DNA from: an uncultured Desulfobulbaceae bacterium
GTDB lineage: Bacteria > Desulfobacterota > Desulfobulbia > Desulfobulbales > Desulfocapsaceae
Assembly: GCA_903887485.1 (NCBI GenBank)
Contig: CAISPV010000026.1
Location: forward strand, 1 to 32,866
DNA length: 32,866 bases
Direction: 5' to 3'
Part shown: in pieces, positions 21,826-31,901 of the stretch
How the letters are laid out: each line of letters begins with the position of its first letter
Numbering within the stretch: the first letter of the stretch is position 1
The notes under the pieces: model-generated
What the model was told of the DNA's origin: nothing
The model's input: the letters and a program-made list of their open reading frames with translations, nothing else
Databases searched by the model: none
Made by a program: the position numbers and the translations under genes

Positions 21826-23025
21826 GTGAATTCCTGCGCTAAATGCGGGGCCTGTTCCGTGGTCTGCCCGGTCTATCGGGTTACGAATCAAGAGGCCCAT
21901 ACCGCCCGGGGCAAGATCCATCTGACCCAGCTCCCTGAGCTGCGTGGTAAAGGCACTGTGTTTGAGGATATTTTTTCCAAATGTCTTCTCTGCGGGGCTT
22001 GCTCCACGGTCTGTCCGCGAGGCATAGATGTGTGCCAGGCGGTGGTGGATGCTCGTGCTGCCTTTCCTGCCATTTATGGCGCCCATGGTTATGAGAAGTA
22101 TCTGGCCCGCAAGGCACTTGTCCACCCTGCGACTCTTTCTGCTTTGCGGGTGCTGGGCCGGGCTGGGGCCGAATTTTTGTCAAGATATCTGCCGGCAGAG
22201 AGCGGACTTCGATTGCGTCTGGCCCTGTTTCAGCAGGACGTGGGAGAAATACCGGTTCTGCCGGTTCAGAAAAACGCATTCCCTGATGACTCTCGGCCGA
22301 AAGAGCCGCTGACCTATTTCCCCGGATGTGCCGCTCACTATCTTTTCCCTGACATTGCCACATCCTGTCATTCTCTTGCCGCCGGTCTCGGGTATGCCTT
22401 GCATGTCCCTGACGGGTTGTCCTGTTGTGGTCTGGCTGCCCTGTCGGCAGGGGACAGACGGGAGGCCCAGCGGCACGCCCGAAAAAATATTCTCGCGCTG
22501 GAACAGGGTGCCGGGCCAATTCTGGTTTCCTGCGCCTCCTGTTATGCGCATCTGCGCAGATACGTGGACCTTTTTGCAGATGACCGGCTCTGGCGGAGCA
22601 AGGCTGAGGCGTTGTCCGCACGTCTGCTGGAGTTCAGTTGTTTTCTTGACCGGCATCTGCCGCCAGGACTTGCGAAACAGGCAGCCGGGGGGAAAAGGGT
22701 GCGTGTTTATTATCATGATCCCTGTCATTTCCGCCATGGGCTGAGGATTATCAAAGAGCCGCGTCAGGCACTTGGCTGCAACCCGGATCTGGAGTTGCTC
22801 GAACTTCCCGGTGGCCCTGAGTGTTGCGGGCAGGGCGGGCTTTTTCATATCGGCGCGCCAGATATTGCCGCGGTTATTCGTGACACCTTGGCGGCAAAGG
22901 TGTTGGCTCTGTCCCCTGATGTGATCACCAGCACCTGCTCCGGTTGTCTCATGCAGTGGCGTCTGGCGGTGGAGGTTGCGGGTAGCCGGGTGCAAGTGCT
23001 GCATCTGGCTGAATTGTTGGGATAA
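21826..23025 (+). CDS. Glycolate/lactate oxidase-type iron-sulfur subunit
   Basis: This 399-residue soluble protein has two N-terminal 4Fe-4S motifs, CAKCGACSVVCP (residues 4-15) and CLLCGACSTVCP, and two CCG-type domains: FPGCAAHYLFPDI with LSCCGLAA, then YYHDPCHFRHG with PECCGQGGLFH. This is the GlcF/LutA-like plan of electron-transfer subunits that work with an FAD-linked 2-hydroxyacid dehydrogenase. No FAD subunit is next to it, so the partner and substrate are unknown. The start is a GTG without a clear ribosome binding site; an in-frame stop at 21793-21795 limits any extension to 10 residues, none of them ATG. The protein therefore begins almost at the first cluster. Confidence 0.8.
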   Translation: MNSCAKCGACSVVCPVYRVTNQEAHTARGKIHLTQLPELRGKGTVFEDIFSKCLLCGACSTVCPRGIDVCQAVVDARAAFPAIYGAHGYEKYLARKALVHPATLSALRVLGRAGAEFLSRYLPAESGLRLRLALFQQDVGEIPVLPVQKNAFPDDSRPKEPLTYFPGCAAHYLFPDIATSCHSLAAGLGYALHVPDGLSCCGLAALSAGDRREAQRHARKNILALEQGAGPILVSCASCYAHLRRYVDLFADDRLWRSKAEALSARLLEFSCFLDRHLPPGLAKQAAGGKRVRVYYHDPCHFRHGLRIIKEPRQALGCNPDLELLELPGGPECCGQGGLFHIGAPDIAAVIRDTLAAKVLALSPDVITSTCSGCLMQWRLAVEVAGSRVQVLHLAELLG

Positions 23026-23322
23026 TAATTTTATTTTGCAGACCATGGCCGGAGTCTCGGTTTCACCTCGCTTACATGGGTCAACGTCTTTTGCACGATG
23101 GTTTAGGTGGTTGATCTTCGTCGTCGCCGGTATTTTTCAAATGAGAAGGGATGAGATGTTTTTTCTGATCCCTTTCTCCCTTGCAGGAACAGGGCGGGCT
23201 GTGTAAAAAGAAATATAAAAAAGGTCGCTCTTCATCCATGCCCTGCGGTCGTGTTTCCATTTCGATATACCTTTGATTGAGAAATGGAATGAGTTGTTTT
23301 CTTGTGTTCAAAGAGATGTGCC
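23026..23322. other. Intergenic region before dgt
   Basis: This 297-bp region has no gene. It contains a weak hairpin (GAGAAGGGAT / ATCCCTTTCTC, about 23141-23176, one bulge, no T-run) and a 7-bp inverted repeat CCATTTC / GAAATGG (about 23257-23287). Either could be regulatory; I see no firm promoter. Confidence 0.3.
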
Positions 23323-24417
23323 ATGGCTTATACACCAGTTGTAGGAATCTCGATTCGGTATCAGTTGGAGGAGCGGGAAGAGGAAATTTTATCCCCTTTT
23401 GCGGCCCTCAATAAAAACTCGCTGGGCCGCAGGTCTTTGGAAGAGGACGATGGGTGCGATATCCGAATGCCATTTCAGCGGGATAGGGATCGTATTACTC
23501 ATTCCAAGACCTTTCGTCGGTTGAAGCATAAGACCCAGGTCTTTCTGGCACCGGCCGGCGACCATTATCGTACCCGGTTGACCCATGTCCTTGAGGTCTC
23601 GCAGATTGCGCGGACCATTGCCGCCGCCCTCTGTCTTAATGAGGCCTTGACCGAGGCCATTGCCCTTGGTCATGATCTGGGGCATACTCCTTTTGGCCAT
23701 GCCGGAGAAGCGACTTTGAACGAACTGCATCCAGGCGGGTTCCGCCATTATGTGCACAGTCTGCGGGTGGTTGATTTTCTGGAGAATCGGGGCAAGGGGT
23801 TGAATCTGACCTTTGAGGTCAGAAACGGGATTGTCAAGCACTCCAAAGGCCGCAATGATATCCTGCCGGATGATACCTCGGAACTTCCGGCAACCATGGA
23901 AGGTCAGGTGGTGCGGGTGGCAGATATCATTGCCTATGTCAATCATGATATGGATGATGCCCTGCGTGCCGGAATTATCCATGAAGAGGATCTGCCGGCG
24001 GATATCAAGGCAGTGGTGGGAGATCGTCATTCGAAGAGAACCGGTGCCATGGTTCGGGATCTGATTGTCGAGACCCTGGCCGCAGGGGATGGCAGGCTGC
24101 ATCTCAGTCATAAGATGCTCAAGGCGATTACTGATCTGCGCAGCTTCCTCTATGAAAACGTGTATCGATTTTACAAGGTCCATAACGAATTTGAGAAGGC
24201 CCAGCGGGTTATCCGCGATCTGTACCACTATTTCCTGGAAAACGGCCTGATGGAGCGTAACGGGGTCTCATGGCAACCCAAGATCCAGAAAAATGTCTGG
24301 GCCAGTGAAAAGATCGCCCATAGAAGGGTCTGTGATTTTATCGCCGGGATGACCGACCGCTATGCCCTGAGTCTCTATGAGCATATTTTTTTACCTCAGC
24401 CTTGGAATGTGCGATAA
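23323..24417 (+). CDS. dgt: Deoxyguanosinetriphosphate triphosphohydrolase-like protein
   Basis: This 364-residue HD-superfamily protein begins with the family-typical [15 protein letters not shown] and [20 protein letters not shown]. The HD metal site is visible as [13 protein letters not shown] (first His) and [14 protein letters not shown] (His-Asp pair), with a later Asp in [17 protein letters not shown]. Enzymes of this family cut dNTPs to deoxynucleoside and tripolyphosphate, and some protect against phage by depleting dNTPs. Length matches the short dGTPase type 2 group. The ATG at 23323 has AAAGAG upstream; an in-frame TTG at 23302 is less likely. It precedes valS by 50 bases. Confidence 0.88.
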   Translation: MAYTPVVGISIRYQLEEREEEILSPFAALNKNSLGRRSLEEDDGCDIRMPFQRDRDRITHSKTFRRLKHKTQVFLAPAGDHYRTRLTHVLEVSQIARTIAAALCLNEALTEAIALGHDLGHTPFGHAGEATLNELHPGGFRHYVHSLRVVDFLENRGKGLNLTFEVRNGIVKHSKGRNDILPDDTSELPATMEGQVVRVADIIAYVNHDMDDALRAGIIHEEDLPADIKAVVGDRHSKRTGAMVRDLIVETLAAGDGRLHLSHKMLKAITDLRSFLYENVYRFYKVHNEFEKAQRVIRDLYHYFLENGLMERNGVSWQPKIQKNVWASEKIAHRRVCDFIAGMTDRYALSLYEHIFLPQPWNVR

Positions 24418-24467
24418 AAGACAGAGTGATGTCTTGTTAGAATCTTAAATCTTAAATTTTGAAACAT

Positions 24468-27125
24468 ATGAACAATATATTGAGTAAGGGGTATGAGTTT
24501 GCCAGTGTTGAGGAAAAGTGGCTTCAGCGCTGGACCGAGGAAAAATGTTTTCAGGCCACCATGGAAGAGGGGAGGCCGTCTTTCTCCATTGTTATTCCTC
24601 CACCCAATGTGACCGGGGTTCTGCATGTGGGCCATGCCCTGAATAATACCATGCAGGATGTGCTGGTCAGGTATCATCGGATGCGGGGTGATAATACGGT
24701 GTGGGTTCCGGGCACGGATCATGCGGGTATTGCCACCCAGAATGTGGTGGAGCGGCAGTTGGCGACCGAGGGTAAGACCCGGCATGACCTTGGCCGGGAG
24801 GAGTTTATTAAAAAGGTCTGGGCCTGGCGGGCGGAGAAGGGCGGGACGATTATCCGCCAGCTTAAACGTCTGGGCGCCTCCTGTGACTGGGACCGGGAAC
24901 GGTTCACCATGGATGAGGGGTTGTCCACGGCCGTCCGCGAGGTCTTTGTCCGCCTCTATCACGAGGGGCTGATTTATAAGGGGGATTATATCGTCAACTG
25001 GTGCCCCCGCTGTCAGACGGCCCTGGCCGATGATGAGGTGGAACACGAGGAGAAGAAAGGTAAGCTCTATCATCTCCGCTATCCCTTTGCCGACGGCAGC
25101 GGCTATGTGGTGGTGGCCACCACCCGCCCTGAGACCATGCTTGGTGATACGGCGGTAGCGGTCCATCCTGATGATGAGCGGTATGCCCATCTGGCCGGGG
25201 TTGGCATCAAGCTGCCCTTGAGCGACCGGATCATCCCCATTGTCTTTGATCATCATGTACAGAAGGATTTCGGGACCGGCGCCTTGAAGGTAACACCGGC
25301 CCATGACCGGGATGATTATGAGATCGGCCGTCGCCATGATCTGGAGATCCTCAAGGTCATGGACAGCAGCGGTTGTATGAACGAACAGGCCGGCGTCTAT
25401 GCCGGGCTTGATCGTTTTGCCTGCCGGAAGAAGATTGTCGAGGACCTGGAGGCGCAGGGCTTTCTGGCGCGGATCGAGGACTACGATCACGCCGTCGGCC
25501 AGTGTTATCGCTGCAAGACCGTGGTCGAGGCCACAACCTCACTGCAGTGGTTTGTTTCGGTAAAACCCCTGGCGGCAAAGGCGGTGGCGGCAGTGCGTGA
25601 CGGCCGGATCAATATCTATCCCAAGACCTGGTATAACACCTTTTACAACTGGATGGACAATATCCGGGACTGGTGTATCTCACGGCAGATCTGGTGGGGG
25701 CATCGGGTACCGGCCTGGACCTGTCAGGGATGCGGGGAGATGATCGTTGTCTCGGTTGATCCAACCAGTTGTCCGAAATGCGGCTCTGCTGATCTGAGTC
25801 AGGAAACAGACGTGCTCGATACCTGGTTCTCTTCGGCCCTCTGGCCCTTTTCCACGCTCGGCTGGCCGGAGCAGACCAAAGAACTCGCCATGTTTTATCC
25901 CACCTCCGTGCTGATCACCAGCTTTGATATCCTCTTTTTCTGGGTGGCGCGGATGATGATGATGGGGCTGCACATCATGGATGAAGTGCCGTTTAAGGAT
26001 GTCTATCTCCATGCCCTGGTGCGTGACAAGCATGGCAAGAAGATGTCCAAGTCCACCGGCAATGTGATTGATCCGTTGGAGGTGATCGAGAAATACGGGA
26101 CCGATGCCCTCCGTTTTACCCTCACCGCCTTTGCCGCTCAGGGGCGGGAGATCAAGTTGGATGAGGAGCGCATTGAGGGCTATCGTTTTTTTATCAACAA
26201 GATCTGGAATGCGGCCCGTTTTGCCCTGATGCATGTTGCCGATGGTGAGGGATCGGTAAAAGTGGTGGCCGATAAATTGCATGATCTGCGCCTGATCCAT
26301 CAGTGGATCCTTAGTCGTACCGCCGCCACCACCGCCGAGGTGCGGGCAGCCCTTGACGGCTATCGTTTTAATGATGCGGCCTCTGTCCTCTATCAGTTTA
26401 TCTGGTATGAGTTCTGTGACTGGTATCTGGAGTGGATCAAACCGGATCTGTTCAGCAAGAATGAGGATGTCAAGAATCAGGCCCGGAGTGTGCTGTTACT
26501 GGTTCTTGAAACCATTCTCAAGCTGATTCATCCCATCATCCCCTTTGTCACTGAGGAGATCTGGAGTGTCCTGCCGGGTGCGCGCAATACCTTGATGACC
26601 AGTGCCTATCCCGAGGTCAACGAGACCTGGCTGAACAGTATGGCCGAAGACCAGGTGGAGCTGCTTATGGGGGTGATTACCGGGATCCGTAATATCCGGG
26701 CGGAGGCTGATGTCCATCCCTCCGTGCAGATCGAGGCCTTTATCCTCTGTCCTTCCCGGGAGCGTATTGCCTTCCTGCAATCCTTTGCTGCCACCATTGG
26801 TGACATGACCCGACTCAGCTCCCTGGTGGTCACCGGGGAAGGGGAAAAACCGGCAGATGCCGCCACCTACCTTTACAAGGATATGGAGATTTATGTCCCC
26901 CTCAAGGGTCTGGTGGATGTGGAAAAAGAGATGACCAAGCTTGCCCGCGAACGGCAGAAGGTCGAGGCCAAGCTTTCCCAGATCAATGCTAAATTGGTCA
27001 GTGAAAAATTTCTCAACAATGCCCCGGCCGATGTGGTGATGAAGGAAAAAGAGAAAAAGGCAGAGCTGGATGCGACTTTGGCTAAAATCGCGGAATCTGA
27101 GCAACGGTTGAACGATCTTGGATAA
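24468..27125 (+). CDS. valS: Valyl-tRNA synthetase
   Basis: This 885-residue class I synthetase charges tRNA-Val. The HIGH signature appears as HVGH (residues 53-56, in PPNVTGVLHVGHALN) and KMSKS at 525-529 (GKKMSKSTGN). The editing domain lies between, with TTRPETMLGDTAV. Zinc-type cysteines are present in CQGCGEM and CPKCGS before DVLDTWFSSALWP. The anticodon-binding region follows, and the C-terminal coiled-coil tail (KEMTKLARERQKVEAKL) is typical of ValS. The ATG at 24468 is preferred to a TTG three codons earlier. Its last codons overlap nadC. Confidence 0.97.
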   Translation: MNNILSKGYEFASVEEKWLQRWTEEKCFQATMEEGRPSFSIVIPPPNVTGVLHVGHALNNTMQDVLVRYHRMRGDNTVWVPGTDHAGIATQNVVERQLATEGKTRHDLGREEFIKKVWAWRAEKGGTIIRQLKRLGASCDWDRERFTMDEGLSTAVREVFVRLYHEGLIYKGDYIVNWCPRCQTALADDEVEHEEKKGKLYHLRYPFADGSGYVVVATTRPETMLGDTAVAVHPDDERYAHLAGVGIKLPLSDRIIPIVFDHHVQKDFGTGALKVTPAHDRDDYEIGRRHDLEILKVMDSSGCMNEQAGVYAGLDRFACRKKIVEDLEAQGFLARIEDYDHAVGQCYRCKTVVEATTSLQWFVSVKPLAAKAVAAVRDGRINIYPKTWYNTFYNWMDNIRDWCISRQIWWGHRVPAWTCQGCGEMIVVSVDPTSCPKCGSADLSQETDVLDTWFSSALWPFSTLGWPEQTKELAMFYPTSVLITSFDILFFWVARMMMMGLHIMDEVPFKDVYLHALVRDKHGKKMSKSTGNVIDPLEVIEKYGTDALRFTLTAFAAQGREIKLDEERIEGYRFFINKIWNAARFALMHVADGEGSVKVVADKLHDLRLIHQWILSRTAATTAEVRAALDGYRFNDAASVLYQFIWYEFCDWYLEWIKPDLFSKNEDVKNQARSVLLLVLETILKLIHPIIPFVTEEIWSVLPGARNTLMTSAYPEVNETWLNSMAEDQVELLMGVITGIRNIRAEADVHPSVQIEAFILCPSRERIAFLQSFAATIGDMTRLSSLVVTGEGEKPADAATYLYKDMEIYVPLKGLVDVEKEMTKLARERQKVEAKLSQINAKLVSEKFLNNAPADVVMKEKEKKAELDATLAKIAESEQRLNDLG

Positions 27126-27954
27126 GGCTGCCCTGCAAACCCTGATCCGGTCCTTTCTGGCCGAGGATATTGGGCGTGGTGATCTGACCAGTGAGTCGAT
27201 CTTTGATCAGGATCAGATAGGGTGCGCCCGGATTGTTGCTCGGGAGTCTTTTGTTGTCGCTGGTGGTAAATCGGTGGCCGCCGAGGTCTTTTGGGTGCAG
27301 AATCCAGCTATTGTTGTGGAAGATTTGGTGATAGATGGCATCAGGGTGAATGCGGGTGACATCCTTTTTACGCTATCAGGCCCAGTTCTGGATTTGTTAA
27401 AGGCCGAACGAGTAGCCCTGAATCTGTTGCAGCGACTTTCGGGTATTGCCACCCTCACCGCCCGGTTTGTGGAGCAGGTTCAGTCGTACCCGGTACGGAT
27501 CACGGACACCCGCAAGACCACCCCTGGTCTGCGTATGCTCGAAAAATATGCGGTTCAGGTTGGCGGCGGCTATAATCACCGTTTTAATCTGGCCGACGGA
27601 ATCCTTGTCAAGGACAATCACATTGCGGCCTGTGGATCGATTGCGCAAGCGGTGTCCCTGCTGCGGCGGAAGGTGCCCCATACCCTGCGCATTGAGGTGG
27701 AAACCGATACCTTGGAGCAGGTGCGCGAGTGTCTGGCCTGCGGGGTGGATATCATCATGCTTGATAACATGGATATTGCCATGATGACGGAGGCGGTCCG
27801 CCTCATCGCCACCCGAGCCCTTGTTGAGGCCTCGGGTGGTATTACCCTGGAGTCAGTGCTGGCCGTGGCCAGAAGCGGGGTGGACATTGTTTCCATTGGC
27901 GCGCTTACCCATTCGGCCCCTTCCTGTGATATTGGTATGGATTGGATTGTTTGA
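27118..27954 (+). CDS. nadC: Nicotinate-nucleotide pyrophosphorylase (quinolinate phosphoribosyltransferase)
   Basis: This 278-residue enzyme converts quinolinate and PRPP into nicotinate mononucleotide in NAD synthesis. Visible family motifs are AEDIGRGDLTSE near the start, ERVALNLLQRLSGIATLTAR, ITDTRKTTPGLRMLEKYAV with GGGYNHRFNL, ILVKDNHI, IEVETDTLEQ, DIIMLDNM, EASGGI and VDIVSIGALTHSA. It begins with a TTG at 27118 that lies within the valS end (8-base overlap), suggesting coupled translation; no ATG is available nearby. nadA and nadB are not in the window. Confidence 0.93.
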   Translation: MDKAALQTLIRSFLAEDIGRGDLTSESIFDQDQIGCARIVARESFVVAGGKSVAAEVFWVQNPAIVVEDLVIDGIRVNAGDILFTLSGPVLDLLKAERVALNLLQRLSGIATLTARFVEQVQSYPVRITDTRKTTPGLRMLEKYAVQVGGGYNHRFNLADGILVKDNHIAACGSIAQAVSLLRRKVPHTLRIEVETDTLEQVRECLACGVDIIMLDNMDIAMMTEAVRLIATRALVEASGGITLESVLAVARSGVDIVSIGALTHSAPSCDIGMDWIV

Positions 27955-28070
27955 ATTATTGCTTGATTCTTGAGGTGTGAATGTGCAATACTGAATCGGA
28001 CTGGTTGAAGGATATGCACGGTCTGAATGTTGGAGCTGTTGGTACAAAATAATGTCGTCGTTTGGATGAT

Positions 28071-28132
28071 GGCATAAGAAGCCATAACGAAATGGTCAGA
28101 AAGGTAATAGTTATTTCGTAACGGCTCTTAGC
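28071..28132. repeat. Dispersed palindromic repeat, copy C
   Basis: GGCATAAGAAGCCATAACGAAAT (28071-28093) and ATTTCGTAACGGCTCTTAGC (28113-28132) are imperfectly inverted across a 19-base spacer. The left arm matches the reverse complement of copy B between accC and accAD. It lies between nadC and the zinc-ribbon gene. Confidence 0.55.
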
Positions 28133-28165
28133 AAGCAGATCTCTCTTGGAAAAGGAAAAACGATT

Positions 28166-29119
28166 ATGCGTTGCCCTAAATGTGGATATATCTCGTTTGA
28201 TAATCTGGATAGTTGTCGCAAGTGTCATAAGCCGATAGCTCAGACTGAATTCAAGGGAACAACGTATCCTATTATTGTTCCGATTTTTCTTCAACTATCT
28301 CAAGAAATCCATGACAGTGGATTCGATGAGGAGGTAGTTGTTGGAGAGGAGATGGTGGATGTTCTTGACCCTGATCTGGATCTGCTTGTGGTCGGGAATG
28401 ACGATAATGTCGTGGGGCAATCGGCGGAGAGAGAGATCTCTCTTGGTGATGATTTTGAGATTGCCTTTGGCGCTGATCAAAAAGAGGATGATCTGTCTTT
28501 AGATGAAGGTGATTTGTCGATAGATACCAGCCGGTTTGCAGATGTGCCAATCAATATGCAGGCGGTACAGGAGGCGCAACCTGTGCAGTTTGCAATTCCG
28601 GAAGGGTTGGCTGATATTTCCGACTTGGCCCGTCCGGCTGCTGGAGTAGAAACGAAGAGTGAGTTTGATGTTCACCTTGGTGATGGTGATGATAACCTGA
28701 ACCTGGATGACTTGGATCTGTCCTTTGGCGGCAAGAAAGCGGGAAAAGCAGCTTCGTCTGCTGATGATAACCTGAACCTGGACGACCTGGATCTGTCCTT
28801 TGGCGGCAAGAAAGCGGGTAAAGCAGCTTTGTCTGTCGATGATGACCTGAACCTGGACGATCTGGATCTGTCCTTTGGCGGTGAGAAAGCGAGTAAAGCA
28901 ACTTCGTCTGCTAATGATGACAAACTTGCTCTTGTCTCTCTTGATGATATCGACCTCTCTGGCGGTTTGGTAGTTGTCCCTTCGCCATCGCCTTCTCCTC
29001 GTCCGGTGGATGACGGTCTGAATTTTGATCTTGATCTGGGGGCATTTGGAGAGAAAAAGGATCAATCGCCGAAGAAGGTGTCTGATGATCTGCCCGAATT
29101 GACGCTCTCTCTTGACTGA
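28166..29119 (+). CDS. Zinc-ribbon protein with acidic tandem repeats
   Basis: This 317-residue, very acidic protein has an N-terminal zinc ribbon, MRCPKCGYISFDNLDSC then RKCHKP (CxxC...CxxC, residues 3-20). The middle is low-complexity Asp/Leu-rich. Three tandem 25-residue units, DDNLNLDDLDLSFGGKKAGK plus AASSA and variants, cover 28688-28912, with a partial fourth pattern (LDDIDLSGG) after them. Repeated LDDLDLSF motifs look like short linear interaction motifs. There is no membrane segment. Zinc-ribbon proteins with such tails occur in Desulfobacterota, but I know no function. The gene is the last before tRNA-Phe. Confidence 0.7.
   Translation: MRCPKCGYISFDNLDSCRKCHKPIAQTEFKGTTYPIIVPIFLQLSQEIHDSGFDEEVVVGEEMVDVLDPDLDLLVVGNDDNVVGQSAEREISLGDDFEIAFGADQKEDDLSLDEGDLSIDTSRFADVPINMQAVQEAQPVQFAIPEGLADISDLARPAAGVETKSEFDVHLGDGDDNLNLDDLDLSFGGKKAGKAASSADDNLNLDDLDLSFGGKKAGKAALSVDDDLNLDDLDLSFGGEKASKATSSANDDKLALVSLDDIDLSGGLVVVPSPSPSPRPVDDGLNFDLDLGAFGEKKDQSPKKVSDDLPELTLSLD
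28688..28912 (+). repeat. Three 75-bp in-frame tandem repeats
   Basis: Units at 28688-28762, 28763-28837 and 28838-28912 are highly similar at DNA level, the first two most of all. Each keeps the reading frame, so copy-number change would add or remove 25 residues. Confidence 0.85.
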
Positions 29120-29213
29120 TGGTCTTGATAAAAGCCGTCAATATCGTGTTAGGAGAGAAATTGATTGACAAGAAAAAAGATGTCGGGTAATACCACCCCG
29201 TTGTAAATGATGT

Positions 29214-29289
<76 letters not shown>

Positions 29290-29298
29290 TTTGTTGTA

Positions 29299-29359
29299 AT
29301 GACCTGTAGGTACCGTGTGCATTTGATGTGCATGAGGTATTTGGAGGTCATTTTTTTTT
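29299..29359 (+). terminator. Intrinsic terminator of tRNA-Phe
   Basis: ATGACCT (29299-29305) pairs with AGGTCAT (29345-29351), with inner TACC/GGTA and TGCA/TGCA pairing, followed by a run of T residues to 29359. It starts 10 bases after the tRNA. Confidence 0.7.
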
Positions 29360-29708
29360 GTGCTGGTTATAGCGGTGATAAAAGTGCTTGTCTTTGGACA
29401 TGTTCTCTTTCTGGAAGACATGAAGAAAAAGACTGTACAAAGCGGTGTTAGTTGGGTACTATGTATAGTTTTTGTTTGTTTGTCAAAGTCCGGTGGTGTG
29501 CAAAGATGTTTTTTTACAATACTAGGATGAGTTAAAAGAGGATCCTGTTGAGTAGTTGTCGTTTTCAAGTGGGAACTCTTTGCTGGTGCCGCTTGTTGTT
29601 TTATGTCCGTTGAATGAGGAGTTGCAGGTTCTGTGGCTCCTTATTTTTTTATTCTATCTATGTCGGCTTAGGACTGGCAGGAAGATTCAGGTGTAGGGGA
29701 TAGTAATC
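29360..29708. other. Gene-free region before the EF-G gene
   Basis: About 350 bases after the tRNA-Phe terminator show no coding sequence I can support. It is T-rich on the plus strand and should include the EF-G promoter, but I see no convincing -35/-10 pair and no hairpin with a clear role. Confidence 0.4.
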
Positions 29709-31793
29709 ATGAGTGTAGATTTAAGTAATGTGCGGAATATAGGAATAAGTGCCCATATTGATTCAGGAAAGACGACATTGACCGAGCGCATCCTGTTTTA
29801 TACGGACCGGATTCATGCTATCCACGATGTTCGTGGTAAGGATGGTGTCGGCGCTAAGATGGACTCCATGGAGCTGGAAAGAGAGCGCGGCATTACCATT
29901 CAGTCGGCGGCCACGTTTTGCAACTGGAAGGGAAAAGATATCAATATCATTGATACCCCAGGCCATGTGGATTTCACCATTGAGGTGGAGCGAGCCTTGC
30001 GGGTTCTTGATGGAGCGGTTCTGGTGCTTTGCTCTGTTGGTGGTGTGCAGTCGCAGTCCATCACCGTTAACCGGCAGATGACCCGGTACAAGGTTCCCCG
30101 TATTGCCTTTATCAATAAGTGTGATCGTACTGGCGCTAATCCAGAGCGAGTGACTGCTCAGTTACGGGAGAAGCTGGGGTTGAATGCCCATATGGTGCAA
30201 TTGCCCATCGGTCTTGAAAATGATCTGGTGGGTGTTATTGACCTGGTTACCATGAAGGCCCTCTATTTTGATGGCGACAATGGTGAGGTTGTGCGCGAGG
30301 AGGAGATCCCAGCGGCCTTGCAGGAAAGGGCTCAGGAAAAACGGGAAGAGCTGCTGGAAGCGGTTTCCATGTTTTCCGATGAGTTGATGGAGGTGATGCT
30401 GGAAGAGGGTGACATCGATCCGGCCCTGATCCATGCTGCGGTGCGTAAGGGCACTCTGTCTCTGGAGCTCACTCCGGTGTTTGTTGGCTCCGCGTACAAG
30501 AATAAGGCGGTACAGCCCATGCTCGATGGAGTGAACGCCTATCTGCCCTGCCCCACTGATGTTGAAAATGTGGCCCTTGATCTCAACAATGAGGAAAAAG
30601 AGTTTGCTGTCTCCAATGATCCTGATGATCCCTTGATCATGCTTGCTTTCAAGCTTGAAGATGGCCGCTATGGGCAGTTGACCTATGTGCGGACCTATCA
30701 GGGAAAGCTCAGCAAAGGGGATACGGTTTTTAACAGCCGGACCGGCAAGAAAGTGAAGATCGGTCGGTTGTGCCGGATGCACTCTGATGAGATGGAGGAT
30801 ATTGATTTCTGTGGTTCCGGTGATATTGTCGCCCTCTTTGGGGTGGACTGTGCCTCTGGCGACACCTTTTCTTCCGGTGATATCTCCTGCTCCATGAGCT
30901 CCATGCATATCCCGGAGCCGGTAATCTCCTTGGCTATTGTCCCGGTGGACAATAAGGCCCAGATCAACATGTCCAAGGCGCTGAACCGTTTTACCAAAGA
31001 AGATCCAACGTTTAAGACCTTTGTTGATCATGAGACCAATGAGACCATTATCTCTGGTATGGGCGAGCTGCACTTGGAAGTCTATGTTGAGCGAATGAAG
31101 CGTGAATATAATGCCGAGGTCCAGGTGGGCGCGCCCCAGGTGGCCTATCGTGAAGCTATTACCGCTCGGGCCGATTTCAACTATACGCATAAGAAACAGA
31201 CTGGTGGTTCCGGTCAGTTTGGACGGGTGGCTGGTTATATGGAGCCGCTGGAAGAGGGCGAGTATGAGTTCGTCGATGCCATTGTCGGCGGTTCCATTCC
31301 CCGGGAGTTTATTTCCTCCTGTGATAAAGGCTTCCAGAAGAGTCTGGTCAAGGGTGCGCTTTGCGGTTCGGTAGTTACCGGTGTTCGTTGTGTGATCAAC
31401 GATGGCGCCTTTCATGCCGTGGATTCCTCGGATGTGGCCTTCCAGTTGGCAGCCATTGGCGCCTTTAAGGAAGGGTACATGAAGGCCAAGCCGGTAATCA
31501 TGGAGCCGATCATGAAGGTTTCAGTGGAAGGTCCCACTGAATTCCAGGGGTCAATCATGGGCAGTATTAATCAGCGGCGCGGCATCATTATCGGGACCAT
31601 GGAAGAGGGCAATTATACCGTGGTTGAGGCCGATGTGCCGTTGTCCGAGATGTTTGGATATTCCACCATCCTGCGCTCTTTGACCCAGGGCAAGGCCGAA
31701 TTCACCATGGAGTTTTCCGCCTTTAAACAGGTGCCAAAGATGGTAAATGACGAGCTGATCAAGAAATATCAGAGCGAGAAGAAGAACGCGTAG
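29709..31793 (+). CDS. fusA: Elongation factor G, spdEFG1-like
   Basis: This 694-residue translational GTPase moves tRNAs and mRNA on the ribosome. The P-loop is AHIDSGKT (15-22), with [17 protein letters not shown] as switch [11 protein letters not shown] as G3 and [12 protein letters not shown] as G4. Domains II-V follow, with [20 protein letters not shown] in domain III and [12 protein letters not shown] in domain IV. The segment [20 protein letters not shown] and the G4 loop resemble mitochondrial EFG1 and spirochaete/delta-proteobacterial spdEFG1, which specialise in translocation, rather than canonical FusA. It stands alone, not in a str operon with rpsL, rpsG and tuf. Confidence 0.93.
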   Translation: MSVDLSNVRNIGISAHIDSGKTTLTERILFYTDRIHAIHDVRGKDGVGAKMDSMELERERGITIQSAATFCNWKGKDINIIDTPGHVDFTIEVERALRVLDGAVLVLCSVGGVQSQSITVNRQMTRYKVPRIAFINKCDRTGANPERVTAQLREKLGLNAHMVQLPIGLENDLVGVIDLVTMKALYFDGDNGEVVREEEIPAALQERAQEKREELLEAVSMFSDELMEVMLEEGDIDPALIHAAVRKGTLSLELTPVFVGSAYKNKAVQPMLDGVNAYLPCPTDVENVALDLNNEEKEFAVSNDPDDPLIMLAFKLEDGRYGQLTYVRTYQGKLSKGDTVFNSRTGKKVKIGRLCRMHSDEMEDIDFCGSGDIVALFGVDCASGDTFSSGDISCSMSSMHIPEPVISLAIVPVDNKAQINMSKALNRFTKEDPTFKTFVDHETNETIISGMGELHLEVYVERMKREYNAEVQVGAPQVAYREAITARADFNYTHKKQTGGSGQFGRVAGYMEPLEEGEYEFVDAIVGGSIPREFISSCDKGFQKSLVKGALCGSVVTGVRCVINDGAFHAVDSSDVAFQLAAIGAFKEGYMKAKPVIMEPIMKVSVEGPTEFQGSIMGSINQRRGIIIGTMEEGNYTVVEADVPLSEMFGYSTILRSLTQGKAEFTMEFSAFKQVPKMVNDELIKKYQSEKKNA

Positions 31794-31901
31794 TTTTTTC
31801 TCTGGCGGAAGAGTTGTTTTGTTCCGGGCATGGGGGTTCATGTCTGGCAGATCGTCCCTTGGTGGACGAAGCAAATGAATCGATAAAAGAGGTACACGAC
31901 C

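Noticed and set aside
22180-23046. 288-codon minus-strand frame inside the Fe-S subunit gene
   Set aside because: The plus-strand protein has clear 4Fe-4S and CCG motifs; the antisense frame has none.
24396-25490. 364-codon open frame on the minus strand inside valS
   Set aside because: Antisense to a certain gene; composition (His/Gln/Pro/Ile rich) is typical of antisense frames in this GC range, with no domain.
28688-28912. Regular repeats considered as a CRISPR array
   Set aside because: Units are contiguous, 75 bp, without spacers, and encode an in-frame protein repeat.
30162-31415. 417-codon open frame on the minus strand inside the EF-G gene
   Set aside because: Fully antisense to EF-G, with no recognisable motif or ribosome binding site.
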